This document shows positions 16,382-25,055 of a stretch of 64,000 nucleotides of DNA, one piece after another. The number at the start of each line of letters is the position of its first letter. Position 1 is the first letter of the stretch. The DNA is taken from assembly GCA_945873105.1 (NCBI GenBank), contig CAMCBW010000025.1, positions 17,469-81,468 of the forward strand, read 5' to 3'. Below the pieces are notes generated by a model. That model searched no databases. It was not told the DNA's origin and saw nothing but the letters and a program-made list of their open reading frames with translations. The position numbers and the translations under genes are program-made. This DNA comes from Tangfeifania diversioriginum (lineage in GTDB: Bacteria > Bacteroidota > Bacteroidia > Bacteroidales > Prolixibacteraceae).

Positions 16382-16749
16382 AAAAGAATGGTTTGTTTTT
16401 AAGGTCCTTCAATATTTGCCTGATCTACTTTTAACCCAGTACCTGTTCGTGTCAAGCTCACCTAAATATAGAATTAATTGTTCTTCATTGGATGCAGGTT
16501 GCGCCAATTTTTTGGTTGGCAACAGTCTGCAATGACGTAAACCTTTAGATTACTGATATATAATATCTGTTACAATTGCGATTCCAAAGAAGAACAGACC
16601 AAAGCGGCTGTCATCGAATTGTCGTTTAAATGGTTTGGCAAATATAAAATATTCTTTTGGGGAGGGCAAAAAAAAATGGGTCTGTGCGTTACCAAAAGGT
16701 TAATATCCCGAATATATTGTAATTTTGGGGAATTAAACAGAAAACCACC
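16382..16749. other. 368-bp divergent intergenic region hpt/purE
   Basis: No gene is seen. It contains a small hairpin GCCAA-TTTTTTGG-TTGGC (about 16503-16520), an AT-rich dyad GATATATAATATC and, near its right end, ACCAAAAGGT flanked by TTA/TAA. These could be regulatory sites for either purine gene but no known riboswitch fold or PurR-like site is recognisable. Confidence 0.5.
16720..16727 (+). promoter_or_regulatory. -7 promoter box for purE
   Basis: TAATTTTG matches TANNTTTG, 22 bp before the purE ATG. No clear -33 partner. Confidence 0.4.
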
Positions 16750-17268
16750 ATGAATCCAGCATTTGAACCAAAAGTGAGTATCATCATGGGCAGTACCTCC
16801 GATTTAGGGGTTATGACAGGAGCCGCTGAAGTACTCAACCAGCTTGAAATACCTTTTGAAATGAACGCACTCTCTGCCCACCGCACACCGGATGAAGTGG
16901 AGAAATTTGCCAAAGCAGCCTATTCCCGCGGCATCAAGGTCATCATTGCAGCAGCTGGTATGGCTGCACATTTGCCCGGTGTAATTGCAGCAATGACTCC
17001 GATCCCTGTGATTGGGGTTCCAATCAAAGCTTCCCTCGAAGGTTGGGACTCAATTTTGGCGATCCTGCAAATGCCTCCTGGAATACCAGTTGCCACCGTT
17101 GCACTCAATGGTTCCAGAAACGCAGCAATACTTGCTGCTCAGATGATTGCTACCGGCGACCCGGTTTTGATGGCCAAATTGATCGAGTTTAAAAAGGAAC
17201 TTAAAAACAAAATTGTAGAGGCAAACAATGAATTGGCGCAGGTAAAGTACCCATTTAAGACCAACTAA
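16750..17268 (+). CDS. purE: N5-carboxyaminoimidazole ribonucleotide mutase
   Basis: A 172-residue class I PurE, which moves the carboxyl group of N5-CAIR to make CAIR in purine biosynthesis. MGSTSDLG (13-20), SAHRTP (42-47, active-site His44) and AAGMAAHLPG (68-77) are all present. Class I PurE works with PurK, which is not in the window. A hairpin terminator follows 34 bp after the stop. Confidence 0.96.
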   Translation: MNPAFEPKVSIIMGSTSDLGVMTGAAEVLNQLEIPFEMNALSAHRTPDEVEKFAKAAYSRGIKVIIAAAGMAAHLPGVIAAMTPIPVIGVPIKASLEGWDSILAILQMPPGIPVATVALNGSRNAAILAAQMIATGDPVLMAKLIEFKKELKNKIVEANNELAQVKYPFKTN

Positions 17269-17302
17269 TTTTTTGAATTCTCGTTTTTTTGCAGTATATT
17301 AG

Positions 17303-17331
17303 AGGGAGCGCGGTCAGCAGCTCCCTTTTTT
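17303..17331 (+). terminator. intrinsic terminator after purE
   Basis: AGGGAGC and GCTCCCT pair around a 10-base loop and run directly into six Ts. Confidence 0.85.
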
Positions 17332-17387
17332 AATCTCCCCTCGCAGTGGGGTTGACCGGACGCTCTCCTTTTCCAATCTTCCCGGAT

Positions 17388-18224
17388 ATGCGTACCAGAG
17401 ATCTGAAAACCGGTCTGTTGTTCCAATTGTGCACTCTTGTGATGGCATTCAATGGTTTTGCCTCACACCGGGTAACTGTTGCGGGTGCCAAAGAGTCTGC
17501 ATTGGCCTTGGCTACCATCGCACTTTCAACCCCTTTTTCCGTTTTTCACAACCAGGCACTCTTGACAGCAGCGAGATATCCTTCGGTTGGTATCAGCTAC
17601 CGTCAACCTTTTTTGATCAAAGATTACCATGAAACTGCCCTGTCAGTGGTCTTTCCAATTCCCATGGCTGTCCTCTCCCTGGGCCTCTCTCAGGCAGCAG
17701 TGGAAAGTTATGCTGAATCAGAAATTGGCATTTCAATGGCCAAAAAACTGACCGAGAATCTATCTGTAGGATTATTGTTCAACTATTTCGACCTTAATCT
17801 CCCTGAAACAGGCCGGCATTTGGGTTCAATTCAAGTGGATGGAGGAGTTGGATTCAAACTATCCGAAAAACTATCCTTGGGCCTTCACCTGCGCAACATT
17901 GTCTCCACGAAAGCTGAAACGGATCAAAACTACCTCAATTTTCCACGGGTGGCCAGGGGTGGTGTTGCCTACTTCCTATCAGGAAGAATCCTTTTGTTGG
18001 CAGAAACTATTTATGAAAAGCGTGCAGGATGCGGTTTTAGGTACGGTGCGGAGATTGCCTTGCTTGAGAATTTTTGTTTAAGGGGAGGTCTTGCTACCAA
18101 TCCTTTTCAACACTCTTTTGGATTTGGATATGGATGGAGTTTCTGCCAGTTTGATTTCTCCATGGTAAACCACGAAATTCTGGGCTTTACACCAATGGTT
18201 TCTTTTCATTTCAAATTTGACTAA
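17388..18224 (+). CDS. outer-membrane beta-barrel protein, PorV/PorQ-like, unassigned
   Basis: About 278 residues from the ATG at 17388; a GTG at 17346 would add 14 residues ahead of a good signal peptide (RTRDLKTGLLFQLCTLVMAF, cut near GFAS). The body alternates short amphipathic strands and turns (KLTENLSVGLLFNYF, KLSEKLSLGLHLRNI, ALLENFCLRGGLATNP) and ends in FHFKFD, all typical of outer-membrane barrels. The strand pattern resembles PorV/PorQ or FadL-like proteins, but I cannot name the family. It ends 2 bp before the next gene, another predicted outer-membrane protein, so they probably form an operon. Confidence 0.7.
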   Translation: MRTRDLKTGLLFQLCTLVMAFNGFASHRVTVAGAKESALALATIALSTPFSVFHNQALLTAARYPSVGISYRQPFLIKDYHETALSVVFPIPMAVLSLGLSQAAVESYAESEIGISMAKKLTENLSVGLLFNYFDLNLPETGRHLGSIQVDGGVGFKLSEKLSLGLHLRNIVSTKAETDQNYLNFPRVARGGVAYFLSGRILLLAETIYEKRAGCGFRYGAEIALLENFCLRGGLATNPFQHSFGFGYGWSFCQFDFSMVNHEILGFTPMVSFHFKFD

Positions 18225-18226
18225 AG

Positions 18227-20272
18227 ATGAGCCACCTACAGCGATCTCTTTTTCTTGGCGGACTTCTATTTTGGATTTCTCCACTCTTTTGCCAGCAGAC
18301 AGATTTGCAGAAAGAACGGCAAATGGAGGAATTGGTTGAAAAACTTGCAGCCGCAGAGGATGGCAATGCTGAGAGCTCAGTGTTGCTGGAGGATCTCAGC
18401 TATTATCTGGATCATCCAATCTATATCAACATAGCATCAGAAGAGGAGCTGATGCAAATCAGCCTGTTCAACTTTAAACAGGTTCGGGATATTATAACCT
18501 ATAGGGAAAAGTATGGAGAGATTTTGACCATCCATGAACTCGCCGTTTTGGAAAATTTCAGCGCTGAATTGCTGGAGAAAATTGAACCACTGGTGAGATT
18601 CTCACAGGAGAGTGATTCTGCCCAAAAGAAATGGGACAACATGATCAGGCAATCACTGCTCTTCAGGATCAAAATGACGCTTCCGCATGCCATAGGCTAT
18701 TCCGCTCAAAAAGACAAACAACCGGTTTATGGCGGACAGCAATTTGGAAGTTTTACAAAGTATCGTGGTGCCGTAGGCCAGTGGTTGGAAGTTGGAGTAA
18801 CTGCAGAAAATGATGCAGGTGAAGACTTTTTCAGCAAGACTAATCCACAGGGGTTTGATTTTTTATCCGGTTTCATTTGTTGGAAGGGAAAGGGAATCAT
18901 CCGAAAGGTAGTGGCAGGAGATTACCATCTCAGGTTTGGCCAGGGAGTCAGTCTGTGGTCAGGTGGTGGTGTTGGATATACCTCAGACCTCTCCTCTCTG
19001 ATGCGGTCAGGCGAAGGCGTCAGACCCTATAGTTCATCGGATGAAAATCTTTTTTACAGAGGTATATCGCTACAGCTGGACTTGAAGCCTTTAAAACTAT
19101 CCCTCTTCTACTCGGACAAGCGCAGGGATGCCAATCTGGAAATGGTAAAGAATGGACAATATCAAATTACCTCCTTCAGAATGGACGGCCTTCACCGGAC
19201 TTCATCAGAAGTTGAAGATGAAAAAGATGTGGGTGAAAGGATGATTGGAGGATACAGTGATTTCAGGTTCAACAGATGGCGTTTTGGTTTGTTGTTTGCA
19301 TTTCAGTATTTTGGACTACCAGTAGCAAAAGGAGATTTGCCCTACAAAACACACTACTTCGAGGGGAAGACCAATGGCAATGTTGGGTTGGATTATCACC
19401 TGATATTCAATCGGCTTAGTTTTTTTGGAGAGATTGGGTTGTCCCAAAACCTGAAACCAGCCATGGTCAATGGAATGGTTTGGAAAGCCCATCCGCAATT
19501 ATCACTCTCCATGCTTTACCGCTATTTGTCTCCCGGCTTCCATTCAATCAATTCAGGTGCCTTTGCAGAAGGTAGTGGAGGAAGAAATGAGATGGGCTAT
19601 TTCGTCGCAGCTGAATATTGTCCATTTTCAAAAGTTAAATTGAGTGGTCAGGCTGATCTTTTTTATTTCCCCTGGTTGACCTACCAGACCAGTTCGCCAT
19701 CACATGGTCGGACGATGGCTTTTCAGGCCGACTATGCCCTCAGCCGAAACCTTAATCTTTATCTTCATGCCAGATTTGCTACCAAGCCAGGAGAGATCTC
19801 CGGGTTTACGGGTATCCCTGAACAGTGGGACGAGGCTATAGCAAAATGGAGATTGCATGGCGACTGGAAATTGAATGAAAAGATTCAGCTCAGATACAGA
19901 TTGGAATATGTAAATTTTAACTCGGTGAGCGATAATGAAGATGGGGTACTCTTTTTCCAGGATCTTATCTATTCAGCTTCCACGGCTTTGAAGATGTGGT
20001 TCAGGCTAACAGTATATATTACAGATGGTTATAATTCCAGGGTATATGCCTATGAAAATGATTTGCTATACTATTTCGCTATTCCTGAGTTTCACGGTAA
20101 GGGAGTGAGAAGCTATCTGAATTTGAAGTGGTCACCAGGCAGGTCAATGACTTTGTATTTCAAGGGAGGATACACCCTCAGGCAGGGAGTGGAAACCATG
20201 GGTTCAGGTAACGATGCAACGCCGGGGAACCATCGGTTTGATTTTAGAGGTCAATTGTGCCTTAAGTTTTAA
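18227..20272 (+). CDS. helix-hairpin-helix domain outer-membrane protein
   Basis: A 681-residue protein with a signal peptide ending near LFCQQ. Residues about 65-125 form two helix-hairpin-helix units of the ComEA type (INIASEEELMQI, REKYGEILTIHELAVL), followed by roughly 530 residues of beta-barrel-like sequence with repeated aromatic-ended strands and a final FDFRGQLCLKF. This layout, HHH at the periplasmic end and a barrel behind, recurs in Bacteroidota as an uncharacterised family. HHH units usually bind DNA, so a role in DNA uptake is imaginable but unproven. It is tightly linked (2 bp) to the preceding barrel gene. Confidence 0.75.
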   Translation: MSHLQRSLFLGGLLFWISPLFCQQTDLQKERQMEELVEKLAAAEDGNAESSVLLEDLSYYLDHPIYINIASEEELMQISLFNFKQVRDIITYREKYGEILTIHELAVLENFSAELLEKIEPLVRFSQESDSAQKKWDNMIRQSLLFRIKMTLPHAIGYSAQKDKQPVYGGQQFGSFTKYRGAVGQWLEVGVTAENDAGEDFFSKTNPQGFDFLSGFICWKGKGIIRKVVAGDYHLRFGQGVSLWSGGGVGYTSDLSSLMRSGEGVRPYSSSDENLFYRGISLQLDLKPLKLSLFYSDKRRDANLEMVKNGQYQITSFRMDGLHRTSSEVEDEKDVGERMIGGYSDFRFNRWRFGLLFAFQYFGLPVAKGDLPYKTHYFEGKTNGNVGLDYHLIFNRLSFFGEIGLSQNLKPAMVNGMVWKAHPQLSLSMLYRYLSPGFHSINSGAFAEGSGGRNEMGYFVAAEYCPFSKVKLSGQADLFYFPWLTYQTSSPSHGRTMAFQADYALSRNLNLYLHARFATKPGEISGFTGIPEQWDEAIAKWRLHGDWKLNEKIQLRYRLEYVNFNSVSDNEDGVLFFQDLIYSASTALKMWFRLTVYITDGYNSRVYAYENDLLYYFAIPEFHGKGVRSYLNLKWSPGRSMTLYFKGGYTLRQGVETMGSGNDATPGNHRFDFRGQLCLKF

Positions 20273-20423
20273 GAAGCTTGAAAGGATTGAAGTTTCTGAA
20301 TGGAAGAATCCGTTTACCTTTTCAGGCTTGTAAGCTCTTTAACAAGGAGAGCTATTGGCGGAGATGGTTGCGTCGACAAAGGTTAAAAAATTCTAAATAA
20401 CGTTTCTGTTGGGTGATATTTTG

Positions 20424-20431
20424 TAACTTTG
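20424..20431 (+). promoter_or_regulatory. -7 promoter box for the acyltransferase gene
   Basis: TAACTTTG, an exact TANNTTTG match. It places transcription start near 20438, which rules out a start codon at 20413 and supports ATG 20473 or 20482. Confidence 0.55.
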
Positions 20432-20472
20432 CCGGGACCAGGCAATGGGTTACTGACTTTATACGAAAGAAA

Positions 20473-21648
20473 ATGCATTCCATGCTCAACTTTGATGATA
20501 TTCGTCCCTATAGAAACGATGAATTCCCTGAGGTGTTGTCACGATTATTGGTTGATCCTGTCTTTCACAGGGTGCTGATGAACAGCCTTCACAAGGGAGA
20601 AGAAGAGATTTTGCTGATGAAGAAGGCCATGAAGGAAGTTAAATCCATTGAGGTTTTTCAGGATCAGTACATTGTTCCGGTGATTAACCAAATATTAAAT
20701 TCCAGTTCAAGAGGGTTGACCATGCAGGGTCTGGAGGAATTGGATAAATCACAGCGTTATTTGTACATCTCCAACCACAGGGACATTATATTGGATGCTG
20801 CGCTTATGAATGTGAAGATGCATGCAAGTGGTTTTAGCCCGACAGAAATTGCTATCGGTAGTAATTTACTAATCTATCCCTGGATAAATGATCTTGTTCG
20901 CATCAATCGCTCTTTTATTGTGAAGCGCAATATTCCGGTCAAGCAGATGCTTACCTCTTCCAAGCTTCTGTCGCAATACATCCGGCATATGATTACCAAA
21001 GGCAGTGATTCAATTTGGATTGCCCAAAGGGAAGGACGGGCCAAGGATGGCAATGATTCGACCCAGCCTGCCCTTTTGAAGATGCTGAACATGTCGAACA
21101 GCAATGAATTTTATGAGGGCTTTCGGGAGCTTCGAATAATACCAATGGCGATATCCTACGAGATTGAGCCATGTGGAAATGAAAAGGTATCTGAGTTGAA
21201 GAAGCGTCAGCTCGATCCAAATTTTCAGAAGACTGAAAAAGATGACTTGATGAGCATGGTAAGTGGTTTAAGCAACCAAAAGGGAAAGATTCACATTCAG
21301 TTTGGTAAGCAGATTGATGAGGATATTCTCCGTCGAATTGCAGATGAGCCAGCTCAAAACGAACGTCTGAGAATGCTGGCTGAGCAAATTGACAGGGAGA
21401 TCTACAAAAACTACAAGCTTTACTCCAACAATTTCATAGCTTATGATCTCTATTTCAAAACCGACAAATATGCAGACCGCTATGCAAGGGAGGAAAAGGA
21501 GTCATTTCTTGAGTTGACGCATAGTCGGCTGAAGCTGGTCAATGAAGACATTGAAGATGCCATGTTCCTTTGGCTGAAGATGTATGCAACACCGGTTTAC
21601 AATTTTGAGAAACACGTGCTTGGAGAAATAACGAAACATCAAATTTAG
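20473..21648 (+). CDS. PlsC-like acyltransferase (1-acyl-glycerol-phosphate acyltransferase family)
   Basis: About 391 residues from ATG 20473 (ATG 20482 is equally possible). The acyltransferase motif I, NHRDIILD, is present near residue 95, followed by INRSFIVKR and the motif IAQREGRAKDGND. The protein is long for PlsC and has no clear N-terminal membrane segment, so it may be a peripheral membrane enzyme. Acyl acceptor unknown; lysophosphatidate or a glycerol-phosphate related lipid is most likely. Its stop codon TAG overlaps the stop codon of the convergent DUF5808 gene by two bases. Confidence 0.8.
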   Translation: MHSMLNFDDIRPYRNDEFPEVLSRLLVDPVFHRVLMNSLHKGEEEILLMKKAMKEVKSIEVFQDQYIVPVINQILNSSSRGLTMQGLEELDKSQRYLYISNHRDIILDAALMNVKMHASGFSPTEIAIGSNLLIYPWINDLVRINRSFIVKRNIPVKQMLTSSKLLSQYIRHMITKGSDSIWIAQREGRAKDGNDSTQPALLKMLNMSNSNEFYEGFRELRIIPMAISYEIEPCGNEKVSELKKRQLDPNFQKTEKDDLMSMVSGLSNQKGKIHIQFGKQIDEDILRRIADEPAQNERLRMLAEQIDREIYKNYKLYSNNFIAYDLYFKTDKYADRYAREEKESFLELTHSRLKLVNEDIEDAMFLWLKMYATPVYNFEKHVLGEITKHQI

Positions 21649-21842
21649 CGAAACAAAAGCTGGCCAAAAATGACTAGCAAAAACAGAATAAAACCAGCTG
21701 TGGCATAGGGATTGGCAAAATTCAAAGTATATCCGAATCCCATTCTTTTTGGCACAAAAACTCTCCGGTCAGCCTTGTTAGCATAGAATAGACCCCATTT
21801 GTAATTCTTGATGTTGCCAGTAGGGTCATCAAATTGATTCAT
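21645..21842 (-). CDS. DUF5808 family small membrane protein
   Basis: A 65-residue protein. NYKWGLFYANKADRRVFVPK and GFGYTLNFANPYA are the DUF5808 pattern, followed by one membrane helix (about 47-63) ending in LLFR. Such small proteins and domains are common in Bacteroidota; function unknown. The gene overlaps the convergent acyltransferase gene at the stop codons (TTTAG) and starts 9 bp from the end of the aspartokinase gene, so it is probably the last gene of that transcript. Confidence 0.82.
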   Translation of the reverse strand: MNQFDDPTGNIKNYKWGLFYANKADRRVFVPKRMGFGYTLNFANPYATAGFILFLLVIFGQLLFR

Positions 21843-21851
21843 GCAAATTGT

Positions 21852-23168
21852 TTAAACATTCAACAACTTTTCACTCAGTGCAACCAGAGTCTCCTTTTTG
21901 TCGTTGGTGTTAATTAGTACAGAAATATTGTGCCGGCTTCCACCGTAGGAGATCATCCTAATCGGAATATTGTCCAACGCAATAAATACTTTTGAGGCAA
22001 ATCCTTTCTCTTCAGCTATCATATTACCTACAATACAGACAATGGTCTGGTTCTTATCCACCTCTACATCCCCGTACTCTTTTAATTCATTGACAATCTC
22101 CTCCAAATGTTTGGGGTTATCGATGGTCACTGAGACTGCAACTTCGGAAGTGGTGACCATGTCAACAGAAGTCTTGAAATACTCGAAGATTTCAAAAATG
22201 TTTTTCATGAAACCATAGGCATTCAACATCCTTCCGGACCGAATTTTGATGGCTGTAATGCCATCTTTTGCAGCAACTGCCTTAATCCCAGCTCCTTTAC
22301 TTTCACCTGTAATGAGGGTCCCCGGGTCAGGCGGATTCATGGTGTTTTTTAGTCTGACCGGAATGTTGTTGTTTTTAGCGGGAAGTACCGTTTGCGGATG
22401 CAGAATCTTGGCTCCAAAGTAGGCCAACTCTGCCGCTTCGTTGAAGGAAAGCAAATCAACCCTCGTGGTGTTGCTGACAAACCGTGGGTCGTTGTTGTGA
22501 AATCCATCAATGTCTGTCCAGATCTGCACCTCGCTGCTGTTGATGGCAGCCCCGATCAGTGTCGCCGTATAATCAGAACCTCCCCGTTGAAGATTGTCTA
22601 TCTCCCCAAGCTCATTTTTGCAAATAAAGCCCTGGGTAATGTAATAATCTGCTTTTGGTTGAGCCGTTAAAATCTCATTCAGTTTTTGCTTGATGAAACG
22701 ACTGTCCGGCATCTTATCCGAGTCGATCTTCATGAATTCCAGAGCAGGAAGCAAAAGCGCATTATGCCCCTCTTCTTGCATAAGGAGTGTGAAAAGAGCC
22801 GTAGAGATCAACTCCCCCTGAGCCAAAATGGCTCTTTCGCCTGCTTCGGTAAAACTGCCCGTCGTAAATGATTTGATAAAATCAAAATGCTCTTCCAGGA
22901 CTTTCTTGCCCAGTTCCTTCATTTCAATTCGTTTGTACAGGTCAAAAACGACATTGTAATACTTCTTTTCCAGAATACTAATTTGAGTAAGAGCAGATTC
23001 CTTGTTTTTCTTGGTAAGATAATCGGATATTTCCACCAAGCTGTTGGTGGTGCCCGACATTGCAGACAAAACAACCATCTTCTGCTTTCCATCAGTGATC
23101 AAATTCATCACTGACCTCATATTTTCAATGGAACCTACTGAAGTCCCCCCAAATTTATATACTTCCAT
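21852..23168 (-). CDS. lysC: aspartate kinase, monofunctional
   Basis: About 438 residues starting at MEVYKFGGTSVG (ATG complement 23166-23168); a longer frame upstream adds 29 residues unlike the family. It phosphorylates L-aspartate at the head of lysine, threonine and methionine synthesis. The kinase motif KFGGTS at 5-10, FTEAGERA and RGGSDYTATL are visible, with two ACT-like units in the C-terminal 150 residues (AIKIRSGRML and VCIVGNMIAE regions). No homoserine dehydrogenase domain is fused. It stands apart from other amino-acid genes. Confidence 0.93.
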   Translation of the reverse strand: MEVYKFGGTSVGSIENMRSVMNLITDGKQKMVVLSAMSGTTNSLVEISDYLTKKNKESALTQISILEKKYYNVVFDLYKRIEMKELGKKVLEEHFDFIKSFTTGSFTEAGERAILAQGELISTALFTLLMQEEGHNALLLPALEFMKIDSDKMPDSRFIKQKLNEILTAQPKADYYITQGFICKNELGEIDNLQRGGSDYTATLIGAAINSSEVQIWTDIDGFHNNDPRFVSNTTRVDLLSFNEAAELAYFGAKILHPQTVLPAKNNNIPVRLKNTMNPPDPGTLITGESKGAGIKAVAAKDGITAIKIRSGRMLNAYGFMKNIFEIFEYFKTSVDMVTTSEVAVSVTIDNPKHLEEIVNELKEYGDVEVDKNQTIVCIVGNMIAEEKGFASKVFIALDNIPIRMISYGGSRHNISVLINTNDKKETLVALSEKLLNV

Positions 23169-23296
23169 CTTAAAAACTTTAACTGATTTACCTTTCAGAT
23201 TGACAAAAATAAGAATAAAATAGGGTTTTGTACCGTCGGGATTATTTTTAATCAATATTTGAACTTACGAATTGTAAGCAGCAATTTTCTGCCTAA

Positions 23297-23839
23297 CTAT
23301 TTGACTAATTTTGAGATAGACTTAAATTCGTCGGCAGAGGCAGACCGTGTTAATTCAAAAAGGATAGATTCTACCGTTGAAGTCAGGATTCCCTCCTGGT
23401 TGAAGCGGTTCAGTGCAGTTTGTTTTTCAGCTAAGTTCCTTGAACTGATGCAATCAACAATGACAACAGGTACATAACCTTGAGTTTTTAGATCGATTGC
23501 TGTTTGTAAAATGCAAACATGCGATTCGATGCCACAAATCAGTACATTCCTTTTGCCGGATTCAGCCAGAAAGTCGCGGAAAATGGGTTCGTCCAGGCAG
23601 CTGAAGCTGCTCTTTTCAATGTAGGTAAATGGTTGAAGCATTAAACTTATCTCGGGGATCGTTGGTCCAAGTCCCTTTGTATACTGCTGTGTGACCACCA
23701 ATGGAATGCTGAGGATCTGCAATCCTCCAGATAGCTTGAGACAGTTGGTCATCAGTTCTTCTTTCCAGGCAATTACAGGGAAGAGCCTTTCTTGCAGGTC
23801 CACAATTAAGCCGATACTATTTTCTCTACAGATTCGCAT
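23297..23839 (-). CDS. isochorismatase-family cysteine hydrolase
   Basis: A 180-residue alpha/beta hydrolase. The catalytic triad can be traced: Asp14 in LIVDLQE, Lys75-ish in IEKSSFSC, and the nucleophilic Cys in GIESHVCILQTA, with a cis-peptide-like ICGIE before it. Members hydrolyse isochorismate, nicotinamide or small amides; the closest pattern is the YcaC-like group of unknown substrate. It stands alone between aspartokinase and a glycosyltransferase. Confidence 0.85.
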   Translation of the reverse strand: MRICRENSIGLIVDLQERLFPVIAWKEELMTNCLKLSGGLQILSIPLVVTQQYTKGLGPTIPEISLMLQPFTYIEKSSFSCLDEPIFRDFLAESGKRNVLICGIESHVCILQTAIDLKTQGYVPVVIVDCISSRNLAEKQTALNRFNQEGILTSTVESILFELTRSASADEFKSISKLVK

Positions 23840-23914
23840 AACGATGGTTTTTGTAATTTACAATACTATAATTGAGGGGAATATATGGCTGAACAACAAT
23901 GCAGCAATTCCAGA

Positions 23915-24952
23915 TTATTGGTCCCGTTTGATTGTTTGTGCATAAGTTCTGCGCTTTAAAATGAAATAATTCCAAATTATACTTTTGTTTGTCAGTAAAT
24001 TAAGACTTGAAATCTCCCTGGATTGCAAAATGATTCTTCTCTTTCTTATCAGCCTGGGTATGGCCGCATAGAACTTCAGATGGGCAGAAAGTACCTTGAC
24101 AAATGAGTTGAATTCACCTTTAAAAAGGAATACTGCTGCCGCTAAACCATCCAGTATCATTCTCGCTGGTAGTTTGATGGCCAATTGCTTTCCAGGAAGG
24201 TTTTTGAACATTAAAAAAAGATTGTTTCTGAAATTAAGGTATATTTTCAACGGATTGTTGTAATTAAGTGTACCACCTCCCAGGTGATAAACCACAGAAT
24301 CAGGGCAAATATAGACCTTATGGCCCAAATGTTGGGCCCGCCAGCAAAGATCAATCTCCTCCATATGAGCCCAAAAATCAGCATCAAAGCCATTGCATTT
24401 TCGCCATACAGTTGTGCGCACCATCATGCATGCGCCTGAAGCCCAGGATGTTTGAATGGTGTCGTTGTATTGTCCCAGGTCCTTTTCAACTACCTGCAAG
24501 ATTCTGCCCCTGCAAAATGGGTAGCCAAAAGCGTCAATAAAACCACCCGCAGCACCCGCATATTCGAACTCTTCAGGACGGTTGAGATTCAGAATCTTGG
24601 GTTGACAAATCCCGATGGTTGAATTATTTTCCATAAGCGAAAGCATGGGATCCAGCCAATTAGGGGTTACTTCAACATCTGAGTTGAGCAAAAGCAGATA
24701 GTCGGAGTGAACTGCTTCCAAAGCATGGTTGTAACCTGCTGCAAAACCGAAATTTTGGCAGAGTGGAAGATATTTGACAGTGGGGAAGAGCGTCTCAACT
24801 ACCTCCTGACTATCATCCTCAGATCCATTGTCAGCAACAATGATTTCCACATTTCCAGGTGAATGGGCAACAACCGATGGTAGAAACCTTTTCAGGAAAC
24901 CACTTCCATTCCAATTTAGGACCACAATGGATATCTTCTTGCCACTACTCAT
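23915..24952 (-). CDS. family 2 glycosyltransferase
   Basis: A 345-residue GT-A enzyme. VVLNWNGSGFLKRFLPSV at the N-terminus, ADNGSEDDS, the metal motif LLLNSDVEVTP near 88-98 and WASGACMMVR followed by EEIDLCWRAQ are the rhamnosyltransferase-like GT2 signature. The C-terminal part (about 235-330) is basic and amphipathic. Probably adds a sugar to a cell-surface glycan. It is downstream of the lipid A-type acyltransferase gene, separated by a heptamer array, suggesting an envelope gene group. Confidence 0.88.
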   Translation of the reverse strand: MSSGKKISIVVLNWNGSGFLKRFLPSVVAHSPGNVEIIVADNGSEDDSQEVVETLFPTVKYLPLCQNFGFAAGYNHALEAVHSDYLLLLNSDVEVTPNWLDPMLSLMENNSTIGICQPKILNLNRPEEFEYAGAAGGFIDAFGYPFCRGRILQVVEKDLGQYNDTIQTSWASGACMMVRTTVWRKCNGFDADFWAHMEEIDLCWRAQHLGHKVYICPDSVVYHLGGGTLNYNNPLKIYLNFRNNLFLMFKNLPGKQLAIKLPARMILDGLAAAVFLFKGEFNSFVKVLSAHLKFYAAIPRLIRKRRIILQSREISSLNLLTNKSIIWNYFILKRRTYAQTIKRDQ

Positions 24953-24957
24953 TTCAC

Positions 24958-25054
24958 CTTTATTCTATTTCCTTTAACCTTTAACCTTAAACCTTTATCT
25001 TAAACCTTTATCTTAAACCTTTATCCTTTAACCTTTATCCTTTATCCTTTTCCT
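24958..25054. repeat. heptamer array (TTTAACC/TTTATCC) between acyltransferase and GT2 genes
   Basis: Nearly 100 bp of CCTTTAA, CCTTTAT and CTTAAAC units with a 7-bp period. On the sense strand of the flanking minus genes it reads (AAAGGAT)n/(AAAGGTT)n and begins 5 bases after the stop codon of the acyltransferase gene. Same family as the arrays at 58775-58810 and 58915-59000. Confidence 0.85.
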
Positions 25055-25055
25055 G

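Noticed and set aside
16382..16749. Purine riboswitch or PurR operator upstream of purE/hpt
   Set aside because: No three-way-junction consensus or known PurR box could be matched; only small generic hairpins are seen.
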